Assembly: GCF_019924635.1 (NCBI RefSeq)
Contig: NZ_CP065037.1
Location: forward strand, 1,240,001-1,304,000
Direction of reading: 5' to 3'
Length of the DNA: 64,000 bases
DNA from: Leifsonia sp. ZF2019
GTDB taxonomy: Bacteria; Actinomycetota; Actinomycetes; Actinomycetales; Microbacteriaceae
Shown: positions 29,192 to 37,217 of the stretch, piece by piece
Position numbering within the stretch: the stretch's first letter is position 1
Layout: every line of letters begins with the position of its first letter
Notes under the pieces: model-generated
The model's database searches: none
What the model saw: the letters and a program-made list of their open reading frames with translations, nothing else
What the model was told of the DNA's origin: nothing
Made by a program: the position numbers and the translations under genes

Positions 29192-29979
29192 TGATCCTCG
29201 ACGTGAGATCCCTCTCCGTGGCGGCGCGCGACGGCGCACCACTCGTGCGCGACATCTCCTTCTCTCTGGCGGCCGGGGAGCGGCTGAGCCTGATCGGCGA
29301 GTCCGGTTCCGGCAAATCGCTGACGTCGTTCGCGGTGGCCGGCCTCGTGCCGGACGGCCTGACCGCCGCGGGATCGGTGGAGCTCGACGGTGTGCAGGTC
29401 GTCGGGGCGAAGGAACGCGATCTGGTCCCGCTGCGCGGACGTGTCGTGTCGTTCGTCTTCCAGGAGCCGCTGACCGCGCTCGATCCGCTGATGCGACTCG
29501 GGCAGCAGGTCGCGGAGCCGCTGCGCCGCCACCTCGGCCTGCGCGGGAGCGCGCTCCGAACGGCGGTGCGCGAGGCCCTCGACGAGGTGCGGTTGCCGGA
29601 TCCCGACCGCATCGCGCGTGCCTACCCGCACGAGATCTCCGGCGGTCAGCGGCAGCGCGTCGCGATCGCTGCAGCGCTCGCCTGCCGCCCCCGGCTGCTG
29701 ATCGCGGACGAGCCGACGACCGCGCTCGATGTCACCGTGCAGGCCGATGTGCTCGCCCTGCTCGACTCCCTCGTCGCCGAGCGCGCGATGGCGCTGCTGT
29801 TCGTCAGCCACGACCTCGCCGTCGTGTCCCGCATGACCGATCGCGCTCTGGTGCTGCGCGGAGGGCGCGTGGTGGAGGAAGGCAGCATCCAGCGCCTCCT
29901 CGACGCGCCGACGGACCCGTACACGATCGAGCTCGTGCGCAGCGCCCGGGAGCTCGACGCCGCCCTGGAGGTGGAATGA
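29191..29979 (+). CDS. ABC transporter ATPase, DppD/OppD type
   Basis: The 262-residue nucleotide-binding protein has Walker A GESGSGKSLTS, Q-loop VFQEPLTALDPL, signature SGGQRQRVAIA, Walker B LLIADEPTTALD and switch His in LLFVSHDLAVV. It ends earlier than many OppD proteins: the usual C-terminal oligopeptide extension with Cys residues, which can hold an iron-sulfur cluster, is missing. It should form a heterodimer with the next ATPase. Confidence 0.94.
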   Translation: MILDVRSLSVAARDGAPLVRDISFSLAAGERLSLIGESGSGKSLTSFAVAGLVPDGLTAAGSVELDGVQVVGAKERDLVPLRGRVVSFVFQEPLTALDPLMRLGQQVAEPLRRHLGLRGSALRTAVREALDEVRLPDPDRIARAYPHEISGGQRQRVAIAAALACRPRLLIADEPTTALDVTVQADVLALLDSLVAERAMALLFVSHDLAVVSRMTDRALVLRGGRVVEEGSIQRLLDAPTDPYTIELVRSARELDAALEVE

Positions 29980-30740
29980 CCGCCATCCTCGAGCTCCGCG
30001 ACGCAGGCTTCCGCTATCGCCGCGCCACCGCTCCCGCGCTGGAGGGCGTGTCGCTGAGCGTGGAAGAGGGACGCAGCGTCGGTCTCGTCGGCGAGTCCGG
30101 CGCGGGCAAGACCACCGCCCTCTCGCTCCTGCTCGGCCTCAGCAGCCCGAGCAGCGGCGCCGTGCTCTTCGACGGCGCCCCTCTCGACCGCCGGGATGGA
30201 CGGGTCATGCGCGTGTTCCGGCGGAGCGTGCAGACGGTCTTCCAGGACCCCTACTCCTCGCTCGACCCGCGCCAGAGCGTCGGCCGCATCGTGGGCGAGC
30301 CGCTCGCGTCGCTCCGGATCGCGTCGGGAGCCGACGCCCGCGACCGTGTCGCCGCGGCGCTCGAAGCCGTGGCTCTTCCCGCGGATGCGGCCGGACGCTA
30401 CCCGCACGAGTTCTCCGGCGGGCAGCGGCAGCGCATCGCGATCGCCCGCGCGATCGTGTCGCGGCCGCGGGTGCTCTTGGCCGACGAGCCGGTGAGCGCC
30501 CTCGACGTGACGACGCGCGTCCAGATCGTCGAGTTGCTCGGCCGGCTGGCCGAGCAGGACGGCATGACCGTCGTCATGGTGTCGCACGATCTCAGTGTCG
30601 TGGCGTCGCTCTGCGCCGAGACCGTCGTGCTCCGCGGCGGACGGGTGGTGGAGCAGGGGCCGACCAGGGCGGTGCTGCGCACCCCGGCCGACCCCTACAC
30701 GCAGCGCCTGCTCGCGTCGGTTCCCCGCCTCCCGGCCTGA
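29976..30740 (+). CDS. ABC transporter ATPase, DppF/OppF type
   Basis: The 254-residue ATPase has Walker A GESGAGKTTALS, Q-loop VFQDPYSSLDPRQSVG (the OppF hallmark), signature FSGGQRQRIAIA, Walker B LLADEPVSALD and switch MVSHDLSVV. The ATG overlaps the stop of the first ATPase (ATGA). It is the last gene of the transporter operon and ends 14 bases from the convergent bcp gene. Like its partner it lacks the long C-terminal oligopeptide extension. Confidence 0.93.
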   Translation: MTAILELRDAGFRYRRATAPALEGVSLSVEEGRSVGLVGESGAGKTTALSLLLGLSSPSSGAVLFDGAPLDRRDGRVMRVFRRSVQTVFQDPYSSLDPRQSVGRIVGEPLASLRIASGADARDRVAAALEAVALPADAAGRYPHEFSGGQRQRIAIARAIVSRPRVLLADEPVSALDVTTRVQIVELLGRLAEQDGMTVVMVSHDLSVVASLCAETVVLRGGRVVEQGPTRAVLRTPADPYTQRLLASVPRLPA

Positions 30741-30754
30741 GCGGGTCTGCGGGT

Positions 30755-31228
30755 CTAGTCGAGGCCGAGCTTCTTGCGGAGCGACGCCACGTGGCCCGTC
30801 GCCTTCACGTTGTAGAGCGGCAGGCGCACCGAGCCGTCGGGGTCGATCACGAACGTCGAGCGGATGACGCCCTGCACCACCTTGCCGTAGAGCTTCTTCT
30901 CGCCATAGGCGCCGTACGCGTTGTGGACGGCGAGGTCCTCATCGGAGAGCAGCGGGAAGTTGAGGCCCTCCTGCTCCTGGAACTTCTTGTTCTGTGCCGG
31001 GGCGTCCTTCGAGATGCCGATGACCTGGTAGCCGGCCGACTTCAGCGAGTTGAGGTTGTCGCGGAAGTCGCACGCCTCCTTCGTGCACCCCGGCGTCATC
31101 GCCGCGGGATAGAAGTAGACGATCACGTTCTTCCCGGCGTAGTCGCCGAGGGAGACGGGGGAGCCGTCCTGGTCGGTCAGGGTGAACGCGGGGGCCGGCC
31201 GGCCGGCTTCGAGTCGCACGTCAGTCAT
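30755..31228 (-). CDS. bcp: Thiol peroxidase of the BCP/PrxQ class
   Basis: The 157-residue peroxiredoxin reduces hydrogen peroxide and organic hydroperoxides using thioredoxin. The peroxidatic Cys48 is in MTPGCTKEACDFRD and the resolving Cys53 is five residues later, the two-Cys arrangement of atypical BCP enzymes. DGSPVSLGDYAGKNVIVYFY and NFPLLSDEDLAVHNAYGAYG are further landmarks. The start lies 6 bases after a GAGAAT hexamer without a ribosome site, suggesting a leaderless mRNA. It lies close to rsgA, aroA and the SigR locus. Confidence 0.94.
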   Translation of the reverse strand: MTDVRLEAGRPAPAFTLTDQDGSPVSLGDYAGKNVIVYFYPAAMTPGCTKEACDFRDNLNSLKSAGYQVIGISKDAPAQNKKFQEQEGLNFPLLSDEDLAVHNAYGAYGEKKLYGKVVQGVIRSTFVIDPDGSVRLPLYNVKATGHVASLRKKLGLD

Positions 31229-31234
31229 GCGTCC

Positions 31235-31240
31235 ATTCTC
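31235..31240 (-). promoter_or_regulatory. Candidate minus-10 (GAGAAT) for bcp
   Basis: GAGAAT on the minus strand ends 6 bases before the bcp ATG, in the 14-base gap to rsgA. The hexamer overlaps none of the rsgA stop region except its last bases. Leaderless initiation is inferred. Confidence 0.35.
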
Positions 31241-31242
31241 GC

Positions 31243-32301
31243 TCAGCGCGCGAAGGTCGTGAGCAATCTCTGGAGGGAGTCGAGCCGTGCGCGCCCCGCC
31301 TCGCCCAGGGCGCCGGCCTCCACTGCCTCCACGATGGCGCAGTCCGGAGCGTCCGGCAGGTGGGTGCAGCCGCGCGGGCAGTCCTCCGCCAGCTCGGCGA
31401 GGTCGGTGAACGATTTCAGGATGCTGTCCGTGTTCACGTGCCCGAGCCCGAACGAGCGCACGCCGGGGGTGTCGATCACCCAGCCGTGTCCCTCGCGGCT
31501 CTCGACGCGGAGCGAGACGGTGGACGAGGAGGTGTGCCGGCCTCGCCCGGTGACGACGTTGACATGGCCTGTCGCTCGGCGTGCGCCGGGCACGAGCTCG
31601 TTGACCAGGGTCGACTTGCCCACACCCGAATGGCCGACGACGACCGTGTCGTGACCCACCAGAGCCGCCCGGATCTCGTCGACCGGGATGCGGTCCTCAC
31701 GACTGGTGAAAACCGGCAGGTCGAGTCCGGCGAAGTTCGCGAGGAACGGGGCCGGATCGGCGAGGTCGATCTTCGTCACGCACAGCATGGGCGCGATCCC
31801 GGCGTCGTACGCGGCGACCAGGTAGCGGTCCACGAGTCGCGTGCGCGGCTCGGGGTTGGCGGCCGCGACGACGATGAGCATCTGATCGGCGTTCGCCACG
31901 ATCACCCGCTCCACATCGTCGGTGTCGTCGGCGCTGCGGCGCAGAAGGGTCGAGCGCTCCTCGATCCGCACGATGCGGGCGAGGGTGCCCTCCTCCCCGG
32001 TGGTGTCGCCCACGACGGCCACGCGGTCCCCGTTCACGATCGGCTGGCGGCGCAGCTCGCTGGCTCGGGCGGCGACGGCCTGGCGTTCGTCGTCGGTGTC
32101 CTCATCGAGGAGCACGGTGTATCGGCCGCGGTCCACGCCCAGCACCCGCGCGATCTGCGCGTCGGAGTGCCCGGGCCGCGTCTTCGTGCGCGGCCGGTTG
32201 CCCTTCGGGTTCGGCCGCGAGCGGACGCTCGACTCGTCGAAGGCGTCGTACTCGTCGTCGTCGTCGCCGTCGTCCCACCAGGCCCCCGTGTTCTCCGTCA
32301 C
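31243..32301 (-). CDS. rsgA: Ribosome small subunit-dependent GTPase RsgA
   Basis: The 352-residue circularly permuted GTPase helps late 30S ribosome assembly. It has an acidic N-terminal patch ([15 protein letters not shown]), then basic [15 protein letters not shown] and an OB domain. The permuted G motifs run G4 CVTKIDL, G1 [14 protein letters not shown], then G3 DTPG. The C-terminal zinc site is [14 protein letters not shown]. The GTG start is set by overlap with the aroA stop (GTGA). An open frame continues further upstream but only as a shadow of aroA. It is co-transcribed with aroA, an arrangement common in actinobacteria. Confidence 0.94.
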   Translation of the reverse strand: MTENTGAWWDDGDDDDEYDAFDESSVRSRPNPKGNRPRTKTRPGHSDAQIARVLGVDRGRYTVLLDEDTDDERQAVAARASELRRQPIVNGDRVAVVGDTTGEEGTLARIVRIEERSTLLRRSADDTDDVERVIVANADQMLIVVAAANPEPRTRLVDRYLVAAYDAGIAPMLCVTKIDLADPAPFLANFAGLDLPVFTSREDRIPVDEIRAALVGHDTVVVGHSGVGKSTLVNELVPGARRATGHVNVVTGRGRHTSSSTVSLRVESREGHGWVIDTPGVRSFGLGHVNTDSILKSFTDLAELAEDCPRGCTHLPDAPDCAIVEAVEAGALGEAGRARLDSLQRLLTTFAR

Positions 32302-33665
32302 TGAGTAGCGGTGCCTTCCGCGAGCATCCGCGTCCACAGCTGGGTGAACTGAGGCAGGGTCTTCGCCGTCGTGGCGACGTTCTCGATCTCGACGCCCGGG
32401 ACGACCAGTCCGACGATGGCGCCGGCGGTCGCCATGCGGTGGTCTTCGTAGCTGCGCCACACGCCGCCGTGCAGCGGCCGCGGCTCGATGCGCAGGCCGT
32501 CCTCCAGCTCGGTGACCGCACCGCCGAGGCCGTTGATCTCGGCGGCCAGAGCCGCCAGCCTGTCGGTCTCGTGGTGGCGGATGTGCCCGATGCCGGTGAT
32601 CTCGCTCGGCCCGTTCGCGAGAGCGGCGATGGCGACGAGTGCCGGGGCGAGCTCGCCGCCGGTGGTGAGGTCGAGCTGCACGGGGCGGATGCGCTCGGGC
32701 CCGGCGACCGTCAACCGGTCGCCCTCGCGCGTCACGGTCGCGCCGAACAGAGGCAGCAGTTCCGCCAGGTCGGCGCCCACCTGCGTGGTCGACTCCGGCC
32801 AGCCGGTGATGGTCACCGTGCCGCCGGTGACAACCGCGGCCGCGAGGAACGGCGCCGCATTGGAGAGATCGGGCTCGATGTCGACGTCCCGCGCGGCGAT
32901 GGCGCCCGGCCGTACGACCCAGCGTCCCACCTCGGGCGACTCGACCTCGACGCCGCGGGCCGCCAGGGTGGCGATGGTCATCTCGATGTGCGGGAGGCTC
33001 GGGAGGCGCTCGCCGGAGTGGGTGAGGTCGAGGCCCTCAGTGAAACGGCTCGCCGAGAGCAGCAGCGCGCTGACGAACTGGCTGGAGCTGGAGGCGTCGA
33101 CACTGATCGCGCCTCCGGCGACCGAACCCGTCCCGTGCACCGTGAACGGGAGCGAGCCGCGGCCGTCGTCGTTCACATCGACGCCGAGCGCCCGGAGGGC
33201 CGCGATGATCGCCCCCATGGGCCGACCGCGCGCGGAGTCGTCCGCGTCGAACGACGTCGGCCCGAGGGCCAGACCCGCGATCGGGGGGACGAAGCGCATG
33301 ACGGTGCCCGCCTGGCCGCATTCGATCGTGGTGCTGCCGAGCAACTCCTCCGCGGGCGTGACGAGGAGGTCGGCGCCGAACTCGCTGTCGCCGTGCTTCT
33401 CGTCGATGCCGACGCCGAGAGAGCGCAGCGCCTCGATCATGTTGGCGCTGTCTCGCGAGTGCAAGGGAGCCCGCAGCAGCGAGGGCCCGTCGGCGAGGGC
33501 CGCGAGCACGAGCTCGCGCGCGGTGAGCGATTTGGATCCGGGGAGCGACACCGACGAGGAGACCGGCCCGGACGCGACGGGCGCGGGCCACAGCGTGTTC
33601 GGCTCCTCCGTGCGGGCGTCGCCGTACGGGTCGAAGTCGGGAGCGGAATATTTCGAGATCAGCAT
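32298..33665 (-). CDS. aroA: 3-phosphoshikimate 1-carboxyvinyltransferase (EPSP synthase)
   Basis: The 455-residue enzyme joins phosphoenolpyruvate to shikimate 3-phosphate in aromatic amino-acid synthesis. Landmarks are [20 protein letters not shown] (substrate Lys and Arg region, variant of PGSKSxTNR), [19 protein letters not shown] and [20 protein letters not shown] near the end. YEDHRMATA is the active-site DHR motif. The Ala in CGQAGTVMR follows class I layout. The start is the ATG at 33665 (complement); a TACCCT hexamer 8 bases upstream could give a near-leaderless transcript. The first 40 codons overlap the autoregulatory promoter of the divergent sigR gene. Confidence 0.95.
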   Translation of the reverse strand: MLISKYSAPDFDPYGDARTEEPNTLWPAPVASGPVSSSVSLPGSKSLTARELVLAALADGPSLLRAPLHSRDSANMIEALRSLGVGIDEKHGDSEFGADLLVTPAEELLGSTTIECGQAGTVMRFVPPIAGLALGPTSFDADDSARGRPMGAIIAALRALGVDVNDDGRGSLPFTVHGTGSVAGGAISVDASSSSQFVSALLLSASRFTEGLDLTHSGERLPSLPHIEMTIATLAARGVEVESPEVGRWVVRPGAIAARDVDIEPDLSNAAPFLAAAVVTGGTVTITGWPESTTQVGADLAELLPLFGATVTREGDRLTVAGPERIRPVQLDLTTGGELAPALVAIAALANGPSEITGIGHIRHHETDRLAALAAEINGLGGAVTELEDGLRIEPRPLHGGVWRSYEDHRMATAGAIVGLVVPGVEIENVATTAKTLPQFTQLWTRMLAEGTATQ

Positions 33666-33670
33666 TGTTG
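33645..33670 (+). promoter_or_regulatory. SigR/SigH-type promoter upstream of sigR
   Basis: GGAAT (33645-33649), a 17-base spacer and GTTG (33667-33670) match the SigH/SigR consensus GGAAT-N17/18-GTT. It lies 41 bases before the GTG start of the long SigR form, inside the first codons of aroA on the other strand. Autoregulation of the sigma factor is the natural reading. Confidence 0.7.
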
Positions 33671-33710
33671 TCAAGGGTATCCGTGTTCCCGACCGAAGGA
33701 AGGACATCCC

Positions 33711-34451
33711 GTGGCATCCAGGACCGCCGTTCTCGACGCTCCCCGCGCGACGACACGTCGCGTGCCCCTCGGGACCCGATCCCTCCGCCGCTCGGACACC
33801 CGTCGAGACGTCGTGGCGGCGGCACAACTAGACTTGCCCCCGATGAGCACCGAAACCGAGGACAGCGGTCGCCTCTTCGAGGAGCAGGCCCTGCCGTTCA
33901 TGGACCAGCTGTACGCAGCGGCCCTCCGCATGACCAGGAATCCGTCGGACGCACAGGACCTGGTCCAGGAGACGTATGTCAAGGCGTACGCCGCCTTCGC
34001 GCAGTTCCAGCAGGGCACGAACCTCAAGGCGTGGCTGTACCGCATCCTCACCAACACGTTCATCAACACCTATCGCAAGAAGCAGCGCGAGCCGTATCAG
34101 GGGACGATCGACGAGCTCGAGGACTGGCAGCTGGGAGGCGCGGAGTCGATCTCCGCGTCGTCCAGCCGCTCGGCCGAGGCGGAGGCGATCGACCATCTGC
34201 CCGACAGCGCCGTCAAGGACGCGCTGCAGGCCATCCCGGAGGACTTCCGGCTGGCCGTCTACCTCGCCGACGTGGAGGGGTTCTCCTACCAGGAGATCGC
34301 CGACATCATGAAGACCCCCATCGGCACGGTGATGAGCCGGCTGCACCGCGGTCGCAAGATGCTGCGGGAACTCCTCACCGACTACGCGCATGAGCGCGGG
34401 CTCTCTGCTGTCCAGCCCGCCGCCGTGCAGACCACCAGGAGCACGAAATGA
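33711..34451 (+). CDS. sigR: ECF sigma factor SigR/SigH, with possible long and short forms
   Basis: This ECF sigma factor controls the thiol-oxidative stress response. Region 2 is [20 protein letters not shown] with [25 protein letters not shown], and region 4 is [26 protein letters not shown] with [20 protein letters not shown]. These are very close to mycobacterial SigH. Two starts are credible. GTG at 33711 has an excellent site (GAAGGAAGGA, 6 bases upstream) and gives 246 residues. ATG at 33843 gives 202 residues, the size of SigH, but has no visible ribosome site. The 44-residue extension is Arg/Thr-rich and unlike region 1. The stop overlaps the rsrA ATG. Streptomyces SigR also makes an unstable N-terminally extended form from its own induced promoter. 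Confidence 0.92.
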   Translation: MASRTAVLDAPRATTRRVPLGTRSLRRSDTRRDVVAAAQLDLPPMSTETEDSGRLFEEQALPFMDQLYAAALRMTRNPSDAQDLVQETYVKAYAAFAQFQQGTNLKAWLYRILTNTFINTYRKKQREPYQGTIDELEDWQLGGAESISASSSRSAEAEAIDHLPDSAVKDALQAIPEDFRLAVYLADVEGFSYQEIADIMKTPIGTVMSRLHRGRKMLRELLTDYAHERGLSAVQPAAVQTTRSTK

Positions 34452-34693
34452 CGGACTGCGGCTGCGAGAAGGCCAAGAAAGACCTCGAGGAATACCTGCG
34501 CAACGAGTTGTGCCGCGAAGATGCGGCGGACATCCGGGAGCACCTCGCGAACTGCGACGGGTGCACGAACGAGGCGCACCTCAACGTGGTGCTGACCGAG
34601 GTCGTGCAGCGGGCGTGCAAGGAGACCGCGCCGGAGACGCTGCGCACCGAGGTGCTGCTGCGCATCCGGTCGTTCCAGGCGACCGCCCACTGA
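34448..34693 (+). CDS. rsrA: Zinc-containing redox-sensitive anti-sigma factor RsrA
   Basis: The 81-residue protein is a ZAS-type anti-sigma factor. His32-x3-Cys36-x2-Cys39 (EHLANCDGC) is the zinc site, with Cys4/Cys6 and Cys22 in the N-terminal part available as further ligands or disulfide partners. In relatives, oxidation forms a disulfide, ejects zinc and releases the sigma factor. The ATG overlaps the sigR stop (ATGA), the standard coupling that keeps the two in balance. Length matches mycobacterial RshA and Streptomyces RsrA apart from a shorter N-terminus. Confidence 0.93.
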   Translation: MTDCGCEKAKKDLEEYLRNELCREDAADIREHLANCDGCTNEAHLNVVLTEVVQRACKETAPETLRTEVLLRIRSFQATAH

Positions 34694-34706
34694 CGACCGC
34701 CGGAGG

Positions 34707-35639
34707 CTAGTCGGTCCAGCGCGGAGCCGGGTCGCCCGCGGAGGCGAAGCGTGACTCCCAGATCGCGTCCAGCTCGGCCGTGGTCGCCGGGTCGAGGTCG
34801 ATCCCGCCGACGGCGACATTCTCGGCCAGGTGTGCGGCACTCGACGTCCCGGCGATGATCAGGGCGACGGGGGAGTGAGCGAGCAGCCACGCGAGTCCGA
34901 TCTGCGCCGGGGTCGCTCCCAGTCGTTCGGCGGCAGCGATCACCTCGGGCTGCTCGGTGGCTTTGGGGATGCCGGGGAAGCCGGAGCCGAGCGGGAAGAA
35001 CGGCACCCACGCGATCCCCTGGTCGGCGCACAGCCGCAGGAGAGGTTCGAAGCGCCGGTCGACGACCCCGTAGGCGTTCTGCACGCACACGATGCCGGCG
35101 GGGAGGGCGCGCCGCAGAACGGGCTCGTCGACCGCGCTGAGACCGATCGCGCCGACGGTGCCGGCGTCGCGCAGGGCGATGAGCGCCGCCAGCTGATCGT
35201 CGAGGTCGACCACCTGCTCGCCCTCCGCCACGATGCCGGGTCCGACGTCGAGACGACGGAGGTTCACGACGTCGAGGCGTTCGCGCCCGAGCGTGCGGAG
35301 GTTGTCCTCGACAGCCTGCCGGAGTTGCTCGGGCCGTTGGCCCGGCCGGAGCGGAATCGGGCCGCCGGGATTCTTCAGCGCGCCCACTTTCGTGACGACC
35401 ACCACGTCGTCCACGGGCCGGATCGCGCGGCGGATGAGGTCGTTGGAGATGCTGTCGCCGTAGAAGTCGGCGGTGTCGATGTGGTCGATGCCGAGTTCGA
35501 CCGCCCGGCGCAGAAGGCGCACGCCCGCTTCGGGGTCTGCGGTGAACCGTTCCAGCGCCATCGCGCCGTAGCCGATGCGCGCCACGGAGTGACCGGCCAG
35601 GTCCGCGGTTCCGCCCGGGCGGATGATCGTGTCGTTCAT
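34707..35639 (-). CDS. Aldo/keto reductase
   Basis: The 310-residue NADPH-dependent oxidoreductase has the TIM-barrel motifs of the AKR family: GIDHIDTADFYGDSISNDLI (catalytic Asp and Tyr) and VVVVTKVGALKNPGG (catalytic Lys). The C-terminal cofactor region ALIIAGTSSAAHLAENVA is also present. The position that usually holds the catalytic His reads VVNLRRLD, so His is replaced by Arg, as in a recognised actinobacterial subgroup. The ATG at 35639 (complement) gives full homology. Its promoter carries a palindrome repeated in the intergenic region, implying control by the divergent TetR regulator. The substrate is unknown. Confidence 0.88.
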   Translation of the reverse strand: MNDTIIRPGGTADLAGHSVARIGYGAMALERFTADPEAGVRLLRRAVELGIDHIDTADFYGDSISNDLIRRAIRPVDDVVVVTKVGALKNPGGPIPLRPGQRPEQLRQAVEDNLRTLGRERLDVVNLRRLDVGPGIVAEGEQVVDLDDQLAALIALRDAGTVGAIGLSAVDEPVLRRALPAGIVCVQNAYGVVDRRFEPLLRLCADQGIAWVPFFPLGSGFPGIPKATEQPEVIAAAERLGATPAQIGLAWLLAHSPVALIIAGTSSAAHLAENVAVGGIDLDPATTAELDAIWESRFASAGDPAPRWTD

Positions 35640-35665
35640 GGGGGACTTCCCTATACTCGAGAGAG

Positions 35666-35712
35666 AGCGGAGGAGCCTCCGCTTAGCTTCACTATACGGA
35701 GGAGCCTCCGCT
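35666..35712. promoter_or_regulatory. Two identical palindromic operators for the TetR regulator
   Basis: AGCGGAGG-AG-CCTCCGCT at 35666-35683 and CGGAGG-AG-CCTCCG (core 35697-35710, continuing CT) repeat the same palindrome with centres 29 bases apart. The second fills the spacer of the minus-strand promoter of the aldo/keto reductase and also provides the GGAGGAG ribosome site of the TetR gene. Repression of both genes by the TetR product is inferred. Confidence 0.7.
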
Positions 35713-35719
35713 TTGTCAT
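35691..35719 (-). promoter_or_regulatory. Promoter of the aldo/keto reductase gene
   Basis: On the minus strand ATGACA (complement of 35714-35719) and TATAGT (complement of 35691-35696) are separated by exactly 17 bases, a near-consensus housekeeping promoter. The minus-35 box overlaps the TTG start codon of the TetR gene. Confidence 0.65.
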
Positions 35720-36300
35720 CTCCTGAGACGACCTCGACGCGATCCCGCGCACCTCGCGCGGATGCCGCTCGCAACCGCGCCGTGCTCGTGGAGGCCGCAC
35801 GGTCCGCGTTCGCGGCCGGCGGGGAGCAGGTCTCCCTCGAAGCCATCGCGCGGGCGGCCGGGGTGGGGATCGGAACCCTCTACCGCAACTTCCCGACCCG
35901 TGAGGACCTCGTCGCCGCGGTGTACGCCCAGGAACTCGACGCGGTCATCGCCGCAGCGGAGGACCACCTCGACGCCGTGCCCGCCGATGCGGCACTCCGC
36001 AGCTGGCTGGACCGCTACGCCGGGTTCGTGACGACCAAACGCGGCATGGCCGAGTCGCTGCGAGCCGGCGCACTCGCGGACGCGGCCAACACCCTCCACA
36101 CCCGCGAGCGCGTGAACAGTGTGATCGCGCGCTTCCTCGAGGCGGGGGCGGCGACCGGGGCACTACGGGGCGACCTCGAGGCCGACGACGTCACGACCGC
36201 GCTCGTCGGCGTCTTCCTCGCCACGCGGAGTACCGCGGACACGGCCCAGATCGCGCGCCTGCTCGACCTGCTCGTGGACGGCCTCCGACCGCGAGCCTGA
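35713..36300 (+). CDS. TetR family transcriptional regulator
   Basis: The 195-residue regulator has an N-terminal helix-turn-helix (VSLEAIARAAGVGIGTLYRN then FPTREDLVAAVY) and a helical ligand domain with the TetR-like C-terminal block DVTTALVGVFLATRSTADTA. The start is TTG at 35713, supported by GGAGGAG 8 bases upstream and by the operator layout; an upstream ATG at 35623 would read through both operators. It is divergent from an aldo/keto reductase gene. The two palindromes between them make it a likely autorepressor and local regulator responding to a substrate of the reductase. Confidence 0.9.
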   Translation: MSSPETTSTRSRAPRADAARNRAVLVEAARSAFAAGGEQVSLEAIARAAGVGIGTLYRNFPTREDLVAAVYAQELDAVIAAAEDHLDAVPADAALRSWLDRYAGFVTTKRGMAESLRAGALADAANTLHTRERVNSVIARFLEAGAATGALRGDLEADDVTTALVGVFLATRSTADTAQIARLLDLLVDGLRPRA

Positions 36301-36332
36301 CGCGGGCGCAGACGGCGGGCCGCGACGGTCGG

Positions 36333-37100
36333 TCAGCGCACCTGGTGGAGGAAGAAGAGCGCGCCGAGCGGGTCGGTCGCCTGCGCGAAACGGCCGAACT
36401 CGCTGTCCCACGGATCCCGCACGATCGTGCCGCCGAGTTCGGCGACCCGCTGCGAGGCGGCGTCCGCATCGGCGACGCCGAAGTACACGACCCAGTGCGA
36501 TGGCACGCCGGGCGGCAGCATCCCGTCGGCGTCGTAGATCCCGCCCGCTGGCATCTCCGGGTCGCCGAACGTGGAATAGCGGAAGTCTGCCGTGTCGCCG
36601 AGCACTTGGGTCTGCCACCCGAAGACCCGCGTGTAGAAGTCGACCTGCGCGGGGTAGGCGCGCGCATAGAGCTCATGCCAGGCGATGCCGCCCACCTCCG
36701 CGACAAGCTCGAAGCCGCGGTGCTGCTCCGGTTCCCACAGCCCGACGACCGCGCCGCCGGGGTCCGCGATCACCGCGAGACGGCCCTGGTCGCCCACTTC
36801 CATCGTCGGCGCCAGCGCGTGCGCGCCGTTGTCGACGGCATCGCGCTCGGCCGCGTCGGAGTCCTCGACCAGCAGGTACGTGAGCCACGCATCGGGCTGC
36901 GCGCCCGGCATCGCGGGGCCGAGCCCGGCGACGGTGCGGCCGTCCTTGCGGAGGGTGACGTACCCGCCGTACTCCTCACCGGCCTCGTCGGCGGTCCAGC
37001 CGAACAGGGACGTGTAGAACGCGAGCGCGCGGGGGACGTCGGAGGATGCGAGGTCGACCCAACAGGGCTCGCCGAGGCGGTGGGTGGTCAGCACGGTCAT
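36333..37100 (-). CDS. VOC family protein with two glyoxalase-like domains
   Basis: The 255-residue protein consists of two vicinal-oxygen-chelate domains. The first runs from GEPCWVDLASSDVPRALAFY and FGWTADEAG to DPGGAVVGLWEPEQH. The second runs from AWHELYARAYPAQVDFYTRV and FGWQTQVLG to DPLGALFFLHQ. Each has the beta-alpha-beta-beta-beta pattern with candidate metal-ligand Glu or His residues, but the pattern is partly degenerate in the first domain. Such tandem VOC proteins are common in actinobacteria (hydroxylase-like 27 kDa antigen CFP30B type). The ATG lies 6 bases after a TACGTT hexamer. The function is unknown. Confidence 0.85.
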   Translation of the reverse strand: MTVLTTHRLGEPCWVDLASSDVPRALAFYTSLFGWTADEAGEEYGGYVTLRKDGRTVAGLGPAMPGAQPDAWLTYLLVEDSDAAERDAVDNGAHALAPTMEVGDQGRLAVIADPGGAVVGLWEPEQHRGFELVAEVGGIAWHELYARAYPAQVDFYTRVFGWQTQVLGDTADFRYSTFGDPEMPAGGIYDADGMLPPGVPSHWVVYFGVADADAASQRVAELGGTIVRDPWDSEFGRFAQATDPLGALFFLHQVR

Positions 37101-37106
37101 GGCCAC

Positions 37107-37112
37107 AACGTA
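37107..37112 (-). promoter_or_regulatory. Candidate minus-10 (TACGTT) for the VOC gene
   Basis: TACGTT on the minus strand ends 6 bases before the ATG of the VOC gene. No ribosome site is visible. A leaderless start is inferred. Confidence 0.4.
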
Positions 37113-37167
37113 CGCCCGAGAGCGCGCCCGGCAACAGGCCCCAGGCGGCAGGGGTGCGTGAACGACG

Positions 37168-37201
37168 GAGGCCGGCCGCACCCGAAGGTCCGACCGGCCT
37201 C
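37168..37201 (-). terminator. Hairpin after kgd
   Basis: GAGGCCGG (37168-37175) pairs with CCGGCCTC (37194-37201) around an 18-base loop with a further short internal pairing. It lies 16 bases beyond the kgd stop and before the VOC gene promoter on the same strand. Confidence 0.5.
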
Positions 37202-37217
37202 GCACACCGTCCGTGCG

